64,000 bases of DNA from Vibrio cincinnatiensis. GTDB taxonomy: Bacteria; Pseudomonadota; Gammaproteobacteria; Enterobacterales; Vibrionaceae. This document shows, one piece after another, positions 26,692 through 36,220 of the stretch. The first letter of the stretch is position 1. Every line of letters begins with the position of its first letter. Below the pieces are notes generated by a model. That model worked only from the letters and a program-made list of their open reading frames with translations, had not been told where the DNA came from and searched no databases. The translations under genes and the position numbers were made by a program. The stretch spans positions 558,001-622,000 of the forward strand of contig NZ_SGOM01000001.1 in assembly GCF_022113815.1 (NCBI RefSeq), written 5' to 3'.

Positions 26692-27498
26692 ATGTATAAA
26701 TTGATCGCTCTTGATATGGATGGCACCCTGCTTAATAGCCAGAAACAGATTTCACCACGTACCAAACAGGCCATTGCAAAAGCTCGGGAACAAGGAATTC
26801 ACATCGTTCTTGCTTCTGGACGTCCGCTGGCTGGTATGCGCAGTAAATTGGAAGAGTTAAACCTCACTTCACAGGATGACTACGTTCTCCACTACAATGG
26901 CTCCGTAGTACAGAACGTGGGGACCGGTGATATCATTTATCAGCAGATCCTTGATGGTCGCTCAGCGAAAATGGTCGCTCGCTTAGCCAAAGAACTAGGA
27001 GTGAATGCTCATGCATTCAGTCAGATTCATGGGCTTATTACCCCAAAAATCAGCCAATATACTGAAGTCGAAGCCACCATTAATGATTTAACCATTACTG
27101 AGATGGATTTTGAACAATTAGAAGATGATCACCCGATTATTAAGGCCATGATAGTTGCAGAACCTGAAGCATTAACCGAAGCAATCCGTCAACTACCCTC
27201 TTCATTACATCAAGATTATACCATCGTTCAAAGTGCAGCCTTCTTCCTTGAATTTCTGAATCCAAATAGCAACAAAGGTATCGGAGTCAAAGCGATAGCC
27301 GATCATTTAGGTATTCATGCCAACGAAGTGATCTGTATGGGGGATGCAGAAAATGATCACCATATGTTGCAGTATGCCGGGCTTGGCATTGCAATGGCAA
27401 ATGCGATGGAAGAAACCAAGCAAATTGCCGATCATATTACCCTGAGTAACGATGAAGATGGCGTCGCCGTGGCGATTGAACAATTTGCACTGCGCTAA
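26692..27498 (+). CDS. yidA: Cof-type HAD sugar-phosphate phosphatase (YidA-like)
   Basis: This 268-residue member of the HAD superfamily (Cof, type IIB cap) is close in length to E. coli YidA (270). Motif I is 'LDMDGTLLNS' with the nucleophile aspartate, motif II lies in 'LASGRPLAGM', motif III is 'NSNKGIGVKAIADHLGI' with the lysine, and motif IV is 'CMGDAENDHHML'. It hydrolyses small sugar phosphates; the in vivo substrate is not settled for the family. The ATG at 26692 matches the family start. It is a single-gene unit, divergent from queE. Confidence 0.9.
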   Translation: MYKLIALDMDGTLLNSQKQISPRTKQAIAKAREQGIHIVLASGRPLAGMRSKLEELNLTSQDDYVLHYNGSVVQNVGTGDIIYQQILDGRSAKMVARLAKELGVNAHAFSQIHGLITPKISQYTEVEATINDLTITEMDFEQLEDDHPIIKAMIVAEPEALTEAIRQLPSSLHQDYTIVQSAAFFLEFLNPNSNKGIGVKAIADHLGIHANEVICMGDAENDHHMLQYAGLGIAMANAMEETKQIADHITLSNDEDGVAVAIEQFALR

Positions 27499-27512
27499 CA
27501 GGAACAAAACGT

Positions 27513-27545
27513 AGGGTAACACAGTTTCGTTACCCTTCTCTTCCT
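27513..27545 (+). terminator. Hairpin between convergent yidA and siroheme gene
   Basis: AGGGTAAC (27513-27520) pairs with GTTACCCT (27529-27536), followed by the pyrimidine-rich TCTCTTCCTTG. The 3' arm overlaps the last codons of the convergent gene. Confidence 0.5.
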
Positions 27546-28468
27546 TGTTTTAAAACCCGTTCTTGTCCTTGTAATAACAAGTACTCATGCTTATCAGCAG
27601 ACACCAATACTACGACTTTTTGCTCGGCTTGTTTCGCTGTAGCTAGGCGCTCACTCAATTGCGCAGGATGATGAAAACTCTCTCGCTCAGCATCTCGCCG
27701 ACAAAGATCAATGTAGCCATAAGGGCATGTTTGTTCAAATAAAACCAATTCGGCTTGCTGCATATAACGCAACGCTTTCAGAGGTAAGAGCTCAACATCT
27801 GTACCATATTCGATCCAAACCACCTCACCCCGTTCATCTACTTCTTCTGTGAGCGCGACTCGATAACACTGCTCTAAGGCTTCACGACTTGTCGCATTTT
27901 TCACTGAACGTTGTGCAAAAAAATGTTCCCAAAATTTACGCCTTAGCTCAACGGTGGGTAAATATTCTTTAATCGAATTGCGTTTCGATGCCCCAAAATC
28001 CGCCAATAAATCAAGATTTTGAGGTAAAACCGTTTCCAGTGTTTCACGAACATTACGGATTAATACCGGAGAAGCTCCACCACTGGAAATCGCAATCTGA
28101 ATGCGTCCTCTCTCTAAGATAGAAGGAGTAATAAAATCACAATAGGGTTGGTCATCAACCACGTTCACTAAAATACCTGCCGCTGTAGCATCACGATACA
28201 CTTGATGATTAAGTTCAGGGTTATCGGTTGTCGCCCACACCTGGCGATACTCTTTTGTAACATACTGTGAGGAGTAGAAATTTTTTACCCACTGACAACA
28301 CCCTTGTTCAACCCACGCTTGAATGGGTGAAACAATTTGCGGAGAGACGAGCGTAACCTGTGCGCCGGCACGTAGCAGGGCTTCAACTTTTCGGCATGCG
28401 ACTTCACCTCCACCAACGACCAATACCGCTTTATTCAGCAAATCAAGAAATAGAGGGAAATAACGCAT
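27530..28468 (-). CDS. Precorrin-2 dehydrogenase/ferrochelatase (CysG N-terminal type) with a remnant methyltransferase tail
   Basis: The start is ATG 28468 with AAGGTGGAG 5 bases upstream, giving 312 residues. Residues 1-210 match the siroheme synthase N-terminal module that oxidises precorrin-2 with NAD and inserts iron: 'FPLFLDLLNKAVLVVGGG' NAD fold, 'ATTDNPELNHQV', 'SSGGASPVLIRNVRETLE', then the dimerisation region. From about residue 225 the chain continues as 'DVELLPLKALRYMQQAELVL', 'LCRRDAERESF' and 'QKVVVLVSADK'. This tracks the first 85 or so residues of the uroporphyrinogen methyltransferase (SUMT) domain of full CysG, then stops. The glycine-rich SAM-binding start is lost. Methylation is presumably done elsewhere by a separate CobA. 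Confidence 0.85.
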   Translation of the reverse strand: MRYFPLFLDLLNKAVLVVGGGEVACRKVEALLRAGAQVTLVSPQIVSPIQAWVEQGCCQWVKNFYSSQYVTKEYRQVWATTDNPELNHQVYRDATAAGILVNVVDDQPYCDFITPSILERGRIQIAISSGGASPVLIRNVRETLETVLPQNLDLLADFGASKRNSIKEYLPTVELRRKFWEHFFAQRSVKNATSREALEQCYRVALTEEVDERGEVVWIEYGTDVELLPLKALRYMQQAELVLFEQTCPYGYIDLCRRDAERESFHHPAQLSERLATAKQAEQKVVVLVSADKHEYLLLQGQERVLKQGREG

Positions 28469-28828
28469 TATGTCTCCACCTTTTAAACCGTTTAGAAGGT
28501 GCGACCAAAAAAGGTGCACCAAAAGAGAATATCATCAAATGATAAATAATTATTCACTAAATTTATCTTTGTTTATGGCTTTTTATTTCAAATAATAACC
28601 ACATTTTAAATAATGAAATTAAGAGTGAGAAATTTACACTTTCTCTGCTCTGTTGCACCAAGATCGTTCCCAATTGCACTATTTACAACTAAGTAACATT
28701 TAGCCATGCTTATTCCAAGTCCAGTATCAATGTGCAACGACGATAACGACACTAAAAACGTACATTCACTAATAATAAAATTCACCATTGAAGTGGGCTT
28801 ACCACCGGATCAGACAGGAATAATTATC
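28469..28828. other. Divergent intergenic region, siroheme gene and aapJ
   Basis: This 360-base AT-rich region has no credible gene. It must hold the promoters of both divergent genes. TTGCAC appears twice (about 28659-28680) with an inverted GTGCAAC downstream at about 28731. These resemble half-sites for a nitrogen regulator, but no sigma-54 promoter motif is seen. Confidence 0.5.
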
Positions 28829-29857
28829 ATGGCAAATAAATTAACATTGATGACAACAATCATCGCAGTATCAACAAGCTTAACCATAAATAATGCGCAA
28901 GCGGCGAGCAGTACTTTAGATAAAGTGTTAGCTCAGGGAAGTTTAAGTTGCGGAGTCAGTACTGGATTACCCGGTTTTTCTAACCCTAATGCGAAGGGGG
29001 AATGGGAAGGAATTGATGTTGAATATTGTCAAGCTTTAGCGGCAGCAGTATTGGGGGACAAAAATAAGGTTAAATATGTTCCTCTGACAGCAAAAGAACG
29101 CTTTACCGCTCTACAGTCAGGTGAAATTGATGTGTTGTCGCGCAATACCACTTGGACATTACACCGTGATTCCGCACTGGGCCTGAATTTTGTTGGTACC
29201 AATTACTATGATGGCCAAGGTTTTATGATCAAAAAAGAGTTGGGAATTGAGAGCGCAAAAGATCTGGATGGAGCATCGGTGTGTGTCCAATCAGGAACGA
29301 CAACCGAACTTAACCTTGCAGATTACTTTCGTAAAAATGGCATGAGTTATAAGCCAGTTGTTTTTGATACTGCAGCACAAACCGCACGAGGGTTTGATTC
29401 AGGCCGCTGCGATGCATTAACGACAGATCAATCCGGTTTGTATGCTCTGCGACTAAATTTATCTAAACCCGATTCCGCTACGGTTTTACCAGAAATCATT
29501 TCTAAAGAACCGCTAGGCCCAGTCGTGCGCCAAGATGACGATCGCTGGTTCAACATTGCCAAATGGACGCTTTTTGCCATGATCAATGCTGAAGAATATG
29601 GCATCACCTCTACCAATATTGATCACATGCTTAAATCTGATAACCCTGATGTCAAACGCATTCTGGGTGTTGATGGGCCAAAAGGACAGGCTCTTGGTCT
29701 TCGTGACGACTGGGGGTATCAAATCATCAAACAAGTGGGCAACTATGGAGAAAGTTTTGAACGTACTGTAGGAAAAGGCTCTCCGTTACAAATTGCTCGT
29801 GGTGTTAACGCCCTATGGAATGAAGGTGGATTTATGTACGCTCCTCCTATCCGATAA
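28829..29857 (+). CDS. aapJ: Amino-acid ABC transporter, periplasmic binding protein (AapJ)
   Basis: This 342-residue secreted protein has a signal peptide at residues 1-24 (hydrophobic 'LMTTIIAVSTSLTI', cleavage after 'AQA'). The SBP_bac_3 fold follows: 'LAQGSLSCGVSTGLPGF', 'GIDVEYCQALAAAVLG', 'LTAKERFTALQSGEIDVL', and the family-typical 'TTWTLHRDSALGLNF' and 'GVDGPKGQALGLRDDWGY'. It captures L-amino acids of broad range for the AapQMP complex. ATG 28829 is chosen because the frame upstream lacks signal character. A strong hairpin follows the stop. Confidence 0.93.
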   Translation: MANKLTLMTTIIAVSTSLTINNAQAASSTLDKVLAQGSLSCGVSTGLPGFSNPNAKGEWEGIDVEYCQALAAAVLGDKNKVKYVPLTAKERFTALQSGEIDVLSRNTTWTLHRDSALGLNFVGTNYYDGQGFMIKKELGIESAKDLDGASVCVQSGTTTELNLADYFRKNGMSYKPVVFDTAAQTARGFDSGRCDALTTDQSGLYALRLNLSKPDSATVLPEIISKEPLGPVVRQDDDRWFNIAKWTLFAMINAEEYGITSTNIDHMLKSDNPDVKRILGVDGPKGQALGLRDDWGYQIIKQVGNYGESFERTVGKGSPLQIARGVNALWNEGGFMYAPPIR

Positions 29858-29867
29858 TTCTCATGCT

Positions 29868-29908
29868 AACCATAACGTAATCAGGGATAGCCTAATTGCG
29901 TTATGGTT
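29868..29908 (+). other. Intercistronic hairpin between aapJ and aapQ
   Basis: A 14-base stem (29868-29881 with 29895-29908, one G-U pair) with a 13-base loop begins 10 bases after the aapJ stop. There is no T-run. Such hairpins after binding-protein genes commonly stabilise the upstream mRNA and reduce expression of the permeases; that role is inferred here. Confidence 0.65.
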
Positions 29909-29964
29909 TCTCTAGCGCGGGACCTTGCCCGCTCCCATATTGATTGATTTGAGGTTATCATTCT

Positions 29965-31188
29965 ATGAAACCTGAGCCCCTTGCTGTGCTTAAAATAAGC
30001 GAAAAAAACAATAAAACTCGAACTACGTATAAAAGCACACGCTTTTTCTATAACCCAGCCTTTCGGTCTGCTTTATTTCAATTGCTTGCCGTCATCGCAC
30101 TGATTTTTTTCTTCTACACCATTATCAATAACGCACTCACCAACTTAAGTGATCGAGGTATTGCCACAGGATTCGATTTTCTTAAACAGCCAGCTGGATT
30201 TGGGATTGGCTTATCTTTAATTGACTATAATGAAGGCCATTCTTATGGACGAACCTTTATCGTCGGCTTACTCAATACAGGATTAGTCTCAATATTAGGG
30301 ATTTTTTTCGCAACCGTATTGGGGTTTATGATTGGAATTGCACGTCTTTCCTCAAATTGGCTGATTAACCGATTAGCTGCACTTTATGTAGAGACGTTTC
30401 GCAATATTCCGTTGTTATTACAAATTTTTTTCTGGTATTTCGCTGTACTGCAAGCGCTACCATCACCAAGAGAAAGCTTGAGTTTCGCCAATGCTCTTTT
30501 TTTAAATGTACGCGGATTATTTTTACCTTCACTGGCGTTTGAACCCGGAAGTCAATTCGTTCTCATGGCACTCGCTATTGGACTAACATCTGCCTTTAGT
30601 TTCCTTATTTGGAGCAAAAGCCAACAACGAAAAACAGGCAAAACTTGTTCAAATGCTCGTATTGTTTTCTCTGTAAGTTTGGGGCTCCCTTTTATTATTT
30701 ATTGGCTATTAGGCATGCCTATTTCACTCCAATATCCAGAATTAAAAGGGTTTAATTATCATGGTGGCATTAGTATCATTCCTGAATTAGCCGCTCTATT
30801 ACTTGCTTTAAGTGTCTACACCGCCGCTTTTATTTCAGAAATTGTTCGCTCTGGAATCAATGCTGTCAGTCAAGGTCAAAGTGAAGCCGCCTTATCGCTA
30901 GGTTTGTCTCGATCTCAAACCTTACAGTTGATCATTATTCCCCAAGCCCTGCGAATCATTATTCCACCCCTAACCAGCCAATACCTCAACTTAACAAAGA
31001 ATTCATCCTTAGCCATGGCGATCGGCTACCCAGATTTAGTCTCCGTTTTTGCTGGCACGACGCTCAATCAAACCGGACAAGCCATCGAAATTATTGCCAT
31101 GACAATGGGAGTTTATCTCGCTCTTAGTTTATTCACTTCCGCATTGATGAATATCTACAACCGCAAAGTTGCTCTAGTGGAGAGATAA
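29965..31188 (+). CDS. aapQ: Amino-acid ABC transporter permease (AapQ)
   Basis: This 407-residue inner-membrane protein of the HisM/HisQ family has the extended N-terminal region found in AapQ. The first membrane helix is 'ALFQLLAVIALIFFFYTII' (about residues 31-49). Helices around 91-170 begin the permease fold with 'VETFRNIPLLLQIFFWYFA'. The coupling-loop motif 'SGINAVSQGQSEAALSLG' (about 296-313), which contacts the ATPase, is well conserved. It pairs with AapM to form the channel. GAGG lies upstream of the ATG. Confidence 0.93.
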   Translation: MKPEPLAVLKISEKNNKTRTTYKSTRFFYNPAFRSALFQLLAVIALIFFFYTIINNALTNLSDRGIATGFDFLKQPAGFGIGLSLIDYNEGHSYGRTFIVGLLNTGLVSILGIFFATVLGFMIGIARLSSNWLINRLAALYVETFRNIPLLLQIFFWYFAVLQALPSPRESLSFANALFLNVRGLFLPSLAFEPGSQFVLMALAIGLTSAFSFLIWSKSQQRKTGKTCSNARIVFSVSLGLPFIIYWLLGMPISLQYPELKGFNYHGGISIIPELAALLLALSVYTAAFISEIVRSGINAVSQGQSEAALSLGLSRSQTLQLIIIPQALRIIIPPLTSQYLNLTKNSSLAMAIGYPDLVSVFAGTTLNQTGQAIEIIAMTMGVYLALSLFTSALMNIYNRKVALVER

Positions 31189-31190
31189 TA

Positions 31191-32282
31191 ATGACAACAC
31201 CTCTATTTCACGCTCACTCACCTGCCTTATTCACCTCCATACTCACTTGGTTGAGGGAAAATCTATTCAATGGGGTAATCAATACATTCTGTTCCCTATT
31301 ATTGGGCTACTTAGCTTTGAGCGCTGCTTGGGCCGTATTAGATTGGGCTATTTTTAATGCTGACTGGATCGGTTCAACTCGTGACGCTTGCCACGGTGAA
31401 GGCGCTTGTTGGGTCTTTATTTCCGTTCGCTGGGAACAATTTATGTATGGTTTCTATCCACCAGAAGAACTATGGAGACCCCGTCTCTTTTTTGCCTCAC
31501 TGGCCATCCTACTTCTGCTATTAGCTTATGAGAAAACCCCAAACCGAACCAGAATCTGGGCCTTTTTTGTCACAGCCTATCCTTGCCTCATCGCTACACT
31601 GCTCTATGGTGGCGTTTTTGGCTTAGCCGTCGTTGAAACTCACCGCTGGGGAGGGTTACTCATCACATTAGTCATCGCCTTAGTGGGAATAATTGCATCT
31701 CTACCTATTGGAATACTACTCGCGTTGGGCCGTCGCTCTCGTATGCCAATCATCCGTAGTTTATCCACCGTTTATATTGAAGTTTGGCGAGGGATACCAC
31801 TAATTACGGTTCTCTTTATGGCTTCAGTTATGTTACCTCTATTTTTATCTCATGGAACAGAGATCGATAAACTGATTCGCGCCTTACTTGGTGTGATCAT
31901 GTTTAGCGCAGCTTATATGGCAGAAGTCATTCGAGGAGGCTTACAAGCGATAACGAAAGGGCAATATGAGGCAGCCAATGCATTAGGCCTAAGTTACTGG
32001 AAAAAAATGACGCTAATTATCCTTCCGCAAGCGTTAAAAATCACCATTCCTTCCATCGTCAACACGTTTATCGGCCTATTTAAAGATAGCAGCTTAGTGC
32101 TGATCATCGGCATGTTTGATGTGTTGGGAATTGGACAAACCGCCAATACGGATCCTGACTGGCTAGGCTTTGCTACCGAAAGCTATGTTTTTGTTGCCCT
32201 TGTCTTTTGGCTGTTCTGCTTTGCGATGTCTCGCTACTCTATTTGGCTCGAACATAAACTGCATACTGGCCACAAACACTAA
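31191..32282 (+). CDS. aapM: Amino-acid ABC transporter permease (AapM)
   Basis: This 363-residue partner of AapQ has N-terminal membrane segments and then the HisM-type core: 'VYIEVWRGIPLITVLFMAS' (about 190-208), and the coupling loop 'GGLQAITKGQYEAANALGL' (about 248-266). It starts 2 bases after the aapQ stop with GAGAG upstream, so the two are translationally linked. Confidence 0.93.
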   Translation: MTTPLFHAHSPALFTSILTWLRENLFNGVINTFCSLLLGYLALSAAWAVLDWAIFNADWIGSTRDACHGEGACWVFISVRWEQFMYGFYPPEELWRPRLFFASLAILLLLLAYEKTPNRTRIWAFFVTAYPCLIATLLYGGVFGLAVVETHRWGGLLITLVIALVGIIASLPIGILLALGRRSRMPIIRSLSTVYIEVWRGIPLITVLFMASVMLPLFLSHGTEIDKLIRALLGVIMFSAAYMAEVIRGGLQAITKGQYEAANALGLSYWKKMTLIILPQALKITIPSIVNTFIGLFKDSSLVLIIGMFDVLGIGQTANTDPDWLGFATESYVFVALVFWLFCFAMSRYSIWLEHKLHTGHKH

Positions 32283-32309
32283 ATAATAATGAATAAAAGG
32301 AATTGAATC

Positions 32310-33068
32310 ATGATGATCCCCCACTCTCATAATCCATCAGTCATTGATATTCAAAATATGCATAAATGGTATGGCGAATTCCACGTGTTGAAAAACATTA
32401 ATTTGAATGTGCACAAAGGAGAGCGCATCGTTATTTGTGGGCCATCGGGATCAGGAAAATCAACGATGATCCGCTGTATCAATCGACTAGAAGAACACCA
32501 ACAAGGGAAGATTTTAGTTTCAGGTCATGAATTAACTGACGATTTAAAAAATATCGAAGCGGTCAGGAGAGAAGTAGGCATGTGCTTTCAACACTTTAAT
32601 CTTTTCCCTCATTTAACGGTATTAGAAAATTGTACGCTAGCCCCAATCTGGGTAAAAAAAATACCGAAAGGGGAAGCTGAGGCAATAGCTATGAAATATT
32701 TACAGCGAGTCAAAATTCCAGATCAAGCAGATAAATATCCCGGTCAGTTATCCGGCGGGCAGCAACAACGCGTAGCAATTGCTCGTTCATTATGCATGAA
32801 TCCACAAATAATGTTGTTTGATGAACCTACATCAGCGCTGGATCCAGAAATGGTTCGAGAAGTACTTGATGTTATGACTGAACTGGCAAAGGAAGGAATG
32901 ACCATGCTCTGTGTCACCCATGAAATGGGCTTTGCAAAAGAAGTGGCAGATCGAGTTATCTTCATGGATGGCGGTGAAATTATTGAAGAAAATACCCCCA
33001 CCAATTTCTTTAATTACCCTCAGTCTGAGCGGACTCAAAACTTTTTAGCTCAAATTCTACATCATTAA
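32310..33068 (+). CDS. aapP: Amino-acid ABC transporter ATPase (AapP)
   Basis: This 252-residue ATPase energises AapJQM. Walker A is 'GPSGSGKST' (about residues 45-53), the Q-loop is in '[18 protein letters not shown]', the signature is '[15 protein letters not shown]', Walker B with the catalytic glutamate is '[11 protein letters not shown]', and the H-loop is '[19 protein letters not shown]'. All catalytic parts are intact. AAGGA lies 8 bases before the ATG. With the three genes before it, it completes the importer. Confidence 0.95.
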   Translation: MMIPHSHNPSVIDIQNMHKWYGEFHVLKNINLNVHKGERIVICGPSGSGKSTMIRCINRLEEHQQGKILVSGHELTDDLKNIEAVRREVGMCFQHFNLFPHLTVLENCTLAPIWVKKIPKGEAEAIAMKYLQRVKIPDQADKYPGQLSGGQQQRVAIARSLCMNPQIMLFDEPTSALDPEMVREVLDVMTELAKEGMTMLCVTHEMGFAKEVADRVIFMDGGEIIEENTPTNFFNYPQSERTQNFLAQILHH

Positions 33069-33238
33069 GTTTTTCTACAGAGAAAGCTGGTAATATCACG
33101 TTACAACTTGTTCACACATAACCCTCTCGTTTGGATTATGATTCTAACCAAGGAAAAGACAAAGTATGGGATTGAAATTAGGAACTTTTGGCCCCATCAA
33201 TGTCTACATAAATATCACCACCTTCTATGAGGAAGAGT

Positions 33239-33898
33239 ATGAATAGTCCTATGTATTCACGCACCTCGTCTTATGACAGTGCTCTACAAACCAACAAAGT
33301 GCTCAGAAACACCTATGCACTGCTTTCTATGACGTTGCTATGGTCAGCGGTGATTGCTGGTATTTCTATGGCAATGAACCTACCAAGACCTGGCTTACTG
33401 ATTATGTTAGTCGGTTTTTATGGTCTATTATTCCTGACAGAAAAAAATCGCAATAACGGTTTAGGTTTAGTCTTTACCTTCCTATTCACTGGATTCTTAG
33501 GCTACACCATTGGCCCCATTCTCAATATGTATGTTGGGGCTGGGATGGGCGATGTGGTGCTGACTGCGCTAGGAGGCACAGCTCTTGCCTTTATGGGAGC
33601 TTCGGCTTATGCGCTAACCACTAAACGCGATCTTTCTTTCCTTGGCGGCCTCTTAATGGCGGGCTTTGTGGTATTACTTGTAGGTATGGTAGCGAACATT
33701 TTCCTACAAATGCCTATGTTGTATTTAGCCATGAGCGGAATGTTTGTGCTGTTTTCAACAGGTGCAATTTTACTAACTACGCAACAAATTGTACGTGGTG
33801 GAGAAACAAATTATATCTCCGCAACCGTGACCTTGTATGTTTCAATTTATAATCTGTTCATCAGCTTATTGAGTATTCTTGGCATTATGCGCGACTAA
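33239..33898 (+). CDS. yccA: Bax inhibitor-1 family membrane protein (YccA-like)
   Basis: The start is ATG 33239, with AGGA 5 bases upstream; an earlier ATG adds only four residues. The 219-residue protein equals E. coli YccA in length and has about seven membrane helices ('TYALLSMTLLWSAVIAGISM' first). The family marks 'GYTIGPILNMY' and 'FMGASAYALTTKRDLSFLGG' are present. E. coli YccA binds the membrane protease FtsH and slows its action on translocon parts. The tusE, acylphosphatase and rlmI genes that follow match the E. coli neighbourhood. Confidence 0.9.
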   Translation: MNSPMYSRTSSYDSALQTNKVLRNTYALLSMTLLWSAVIAGISMAMNLPRPGLLIMLVGFYGLLFLTEKNRNNGLGLVFTFLFTGFLGYTIGPILNMYVGAGMGDVVLTALGGTALAFMGASAYALTTKRDLSFLGGLLMAGFVVLLVGMVANIFLQMPMLYLAMSGMFVLFSTGAILLTTQQIVRGGETNYISATVTLYVSIYNLFISLLSILGIMRD

Positions 33899-33929
33899 CT
33901 GCTCGCTCATTTACTTTGTATTTTTACCT

Positions 33930-33963
33930 AGCCCGAAAGTCAATTTCGGGCTTTTATTTTTTC
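33930..33963 (+). terminator. Intrinsic terminator of yccA
   Basis: AGCCCGAAA (33930-33938) and TTTCGGGCT (33944-33952) form a 9-base stem with a 5-base loop, followed by TTTATTTTTT. It is a textbook rho-independent terminator 31 bases after the stop. Confidence 0.93.
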
Positions 33964-34021
33964 TTGAGCTCCTTCAGCCTCTCTATTACCCTATACCCAC
34001 TTTAAGTTTAGGCAACTCACT

Positions 34022-34351
34022 ATGTTTGAATATAACGGTAAAACCATCGATACAGATTCACAAGGCTACCTACTTGATCATACGGTATGGGAAGAAGGTA
34101 TGATTCCCGTCCTTGCTAAAGAAGAAGGCATCACTCTCGATAACGCTCACCTAGAGGTCATACATTTCGTTCGCCAATTTTATTTGGAATTCAATACGTC
34201 TCCCGCAATCAGAATGTTAGTCAAAGCTATGGAAAAAGCGCACGGCCCTGAAAAGGGAAACAGCAAATATCTTTTTAAACTTTTTCCGAAAGGCCCAGCG
34301 AAACAAGCAACCAAACTTGCCGGTTTACCAAAACCAGCCAAATGTTTGTGA
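34022..34351 (+). CDS. tusE: Sulfur relay protein TusE (DsrC-like)
   Basis: This 109-residue protein matches E. coli TusE in length. It accepts persulfide sulfur from TusBCD and passes it to MnmA for 2-thiolation of tRNA wobble uridine. The DsrC signature '[20 protein letters not shown]' (about residues 42-61) and the essential penultimate cysteine in the C-terminal 'KPAKCL' are present. Confidence 0.95.
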   Translation: MFEYNGKTIDTDSQGYLLDHTVWEEGMIPVLAKEEGITLDNAHLEVIHFVRQFYLEFNTSPAIRMLVKAMEKAHGPEKGNSKYLFKLFPKGPAKQATKLAGLPKPAKCL

Positions 34352-34382
34352 TCATTAACTCTGCATTGTTTAATGCATGTAG

Positions 34383-34658
34383 CTAAAGAATTTGAAACCC
34401 TTGACAGGGAGTGTCAAGTATCGTTGTGGTACGTTCTACTTGGTCCACCTGAGCACTTTTGGGCCCTTGATTTAGCCACTCCCAAAACACTTCAACCTTG
34501 TTGGGATCACCACAAGCAACCACTTCCACATCCCCATTATTTAAATTTTTAGCATACCCGGTCAAACCCAATTTAAGACCTTGATGCGCAGTGTGATAAC
34601 GAAACCCCACCCCTTGGACAATCCCGGACACTCTAAATTTTTCGCATTGTATCGTCAT
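34383..34658 (-). CDS. yccX: Acylphosphatase
   Basis: This 91-residue enzyme hydrolyses acyl phosphates such as acetyl phosphate. The phosphate cradle '[10 protein letters not shown]' with the catalytic arginine (about residues 14-23) and '[17 protein letters not shown]' with the catalytic asparagine (about 34-50) match the family exactly. AAGGTGA lies upstream of the ATG. It is convergent with tusE and divergent from rlmI, unlike an all-same-strand operon. Confidence 0.95.
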   Translation of the reverse strand: MTIQCEKFRVSGIVQGVGFRYHTAHQGLKLGLTGYAKNLNNGDVEVVACGDPNKVEVFWEWLNQGPKSAQVDQVERTTTILDTPCQGFQIL

Positions 34659-34794
34659 ACTATCACCTTGATAAATGGCTTATCATAAAAGTAATGGATA
34701 ACCTAAGTATATATCACTGGTGATCCTTGTTTGCATTTCAGCATCACTTACATGACAATACGCGCCCTTTTTTATGAAACATGTGAGTAGCCCT

Positions 34795-35988
34795 ATGACT
34801 CCAGCAATCTATCTGGTCAAAGACCGTGACAAATCTCTACGTCGCCGTCACCCTTGGATTTTTTCTCGTGGTATCAGCAAAGTAGAAGGTACTCCACAAT
34901 TAGGGGATACGGTTGATGTTTACAGCCATAATGGTCAATGGTTAGCAAAAGCGGCCTACTCTCCTCACTCACAGATTCGAGCTCGAGTATGGAGCTTTAA
35001 CAATGAAACCATCGACACTTCTTTTTTCATCAAACGTATCCAACAAGCACAGTGTTTGCGCGAAGAATTGATTCAACGTGATGGCGTCACAGGGTACCGA
35101 TTAGTTGCCGCTGAATCGGATGGATTGCCTGGAATAACCATCGATAAATATCAAAATTATCTGGTCTGCCAATTACTGAGTGCTGGAGCTGAGTTCCATA
35201 AAGACAACTTAGTAGAAGCTCTCAAATACTGTTTCTCTGATTGCTCTATTTATGAGCGTTCTGATGTCGCAGTAAGAAAAAAGGAGGGGTTAGAGGAACG
35301 AGTCGGCGTTCTCTATGGTAACACACCACCTGATTCTGTGATTATCGAAGAAAATGGCGTGAAAATCAGCGTTGATATTGTCGGTGGACATAAAACAGGT
35401 TTTTATCTTGATCAGCGTGACAGCCGTTATCATTCGATGAAATATGTAAAAGATAAGGAAGTACTTAACTGTTTCTCTTATACGGGTGGATTTGGACTAT
35501 ATGCATTAAAAGGTGGAGCAAAACGAGTAATTAATGCTGATGTATCACAACCTGCGCTCGATACAGCAAAATTAAATGCCCATCTCAATGAGTTTGATAT
35601 AAGTAAAAAACGAGCAGTCTTTTTAAATGCAGATGTATTTAAGTTGCTGCGTGAATACCGTGATCAAGGTACACAATTTGATGTGGTGATCATGGATCCA
35701 CCTAAGTTTGCAGATGCTAAAGCTCAATTAGCAGGGGCATGTCGTGGTTATAAAGATATCAACATGCTAGCGATGCAAATACTAAAACCGGGAGGCACTT
35801 TACTTACCTACTCATGTTCAGGCCTAATGGACCAAACTCTGTTTCAGAAAATTATTGCCGATGCCGCTTTAGATGCTAAGCGAGAAGTGAAATTTATCGA
35901 ACGCTTTGGACAGGCTGCTGATCACCCGATTGATTCGGCCTACCCAGAAGGGTTTTACCTAAAAGGCTTTGCTTGTAAAGTTCTATAA
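34795..35988 (+). CDS. rlmI: 23S rRNA m5C1962 methyltransferase RlmI
   Basis: The start is ATG 34795; it gives 397 residues (E. coli 396) and the family N-terminus '[20 protein letters not shown]'. An ATG 21 bases upstream is less likely. An N-terminal PUA domain (about residues 1-75) precedes an EEHEE region and a Rossmann methyltransferase domain: '[15 protein letters not shown]' (about 202-216), SAM motif I '[19 protein letters not shown]' and the catalytic region '[14 protein letters not shown]'. '[10 protein letters not shown]' holds the catalytic cysteine. It modifies C1962 of 23S rRNA with SAM. Confidence 0.95.
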   Translation: MTPAIYLVKDRDKSLRRRHPWIFSRGISKVEGTPQLGDTVDVYSHNGQWLAKAAYSPHSQIRARVWSFNNETIDTSFFIKRIQQAQCLREELIQRDGVTGYRLVAAESDGLPGITIDKYQNYLVCQLLSAGAEFHKDNLVEALKYCFSDCSIYERSDVAVRKKEGLEERVGVLYGNTPPDSVIIEENGVKISVDIVGGHKTGFYLDQRDSRYHSMKYVKDKEVLNCFSYTGGFGLYALKGGAKRVINADVSQPALDTAKLNAHLNEFDISKKRAVFLNADVFKLLREYRDQGTQFDVVIMDPPKFADAKAQLAGACRGYKDINMLAMQILKPGGTLLTYSCSGLMDQTLFQKIIADAALDAKREVKFIERFGQAADHPIDSAYPEGFYLKGFACKVL

Positions 35989-36070
35989 CTTAATTTGAGT
36001 CATTATACTCACCTCATTAGGGGCTGAGTATAATCGCCCTGTATCGGGCAACAAGTTTAAAATACAGCAG

Positions 36071-36107
36071 AAACAACAAAGCCCACTTGAAGTGGGCTTT
36101 GTTGTTT
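36071..36107. terminator. Bidirectional terminator, rlmI and tRNA-Val
   Basis: A perfect 17-base stem (36071-36087 with 36091-36107) with a 3-base loop joins an A-rich 5' arm to a T-rich 3' arm, ending in TTTGTTGTTTGTT on the plus strand. It can stop rlmI transcripts on the plus strand and the tRNA transcript on the minus strand. It lies between convergent units. Confidence 0.9.
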
Positions 36108-36125
36108 GTTCATAAAGAACGAATC

Positions 36126-36202
36126 TGGTGCGTCTGAGTGGACTCGAACCACCGACCCCCGCCATGTCAAGGCGATACTCTAACCAGCTGAGCTACAGAC
36201 GC
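36126..36202 (-). tRNA. tRNA-Val(GAC), copy 1
   Basis: This is a 77-base gene with encoded CCA. The cloverleaf folds well: acceptor GCGTCTG pairs with CAGACGC, the D arm includes GCTCAGCTGGTTAGAG, the anticodon loop TTGACAT gives anticodon GAC, and the T arm includes GGTTCGAGTCC. It closely resembles E. coli valV/valW tRNA and reads valine GUC/GUU codons. Confidence 0.97.
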
Positions 36203-36220
36203 AAACTCTATTATTCTCTT

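Noticed and set aside
28640..28740. NtrC/sigma-54 control of aapJ
   Set aside because: TTGCAC half-sites are present but no GG-N10-GC promoter element follows, so the case is too weak to call.
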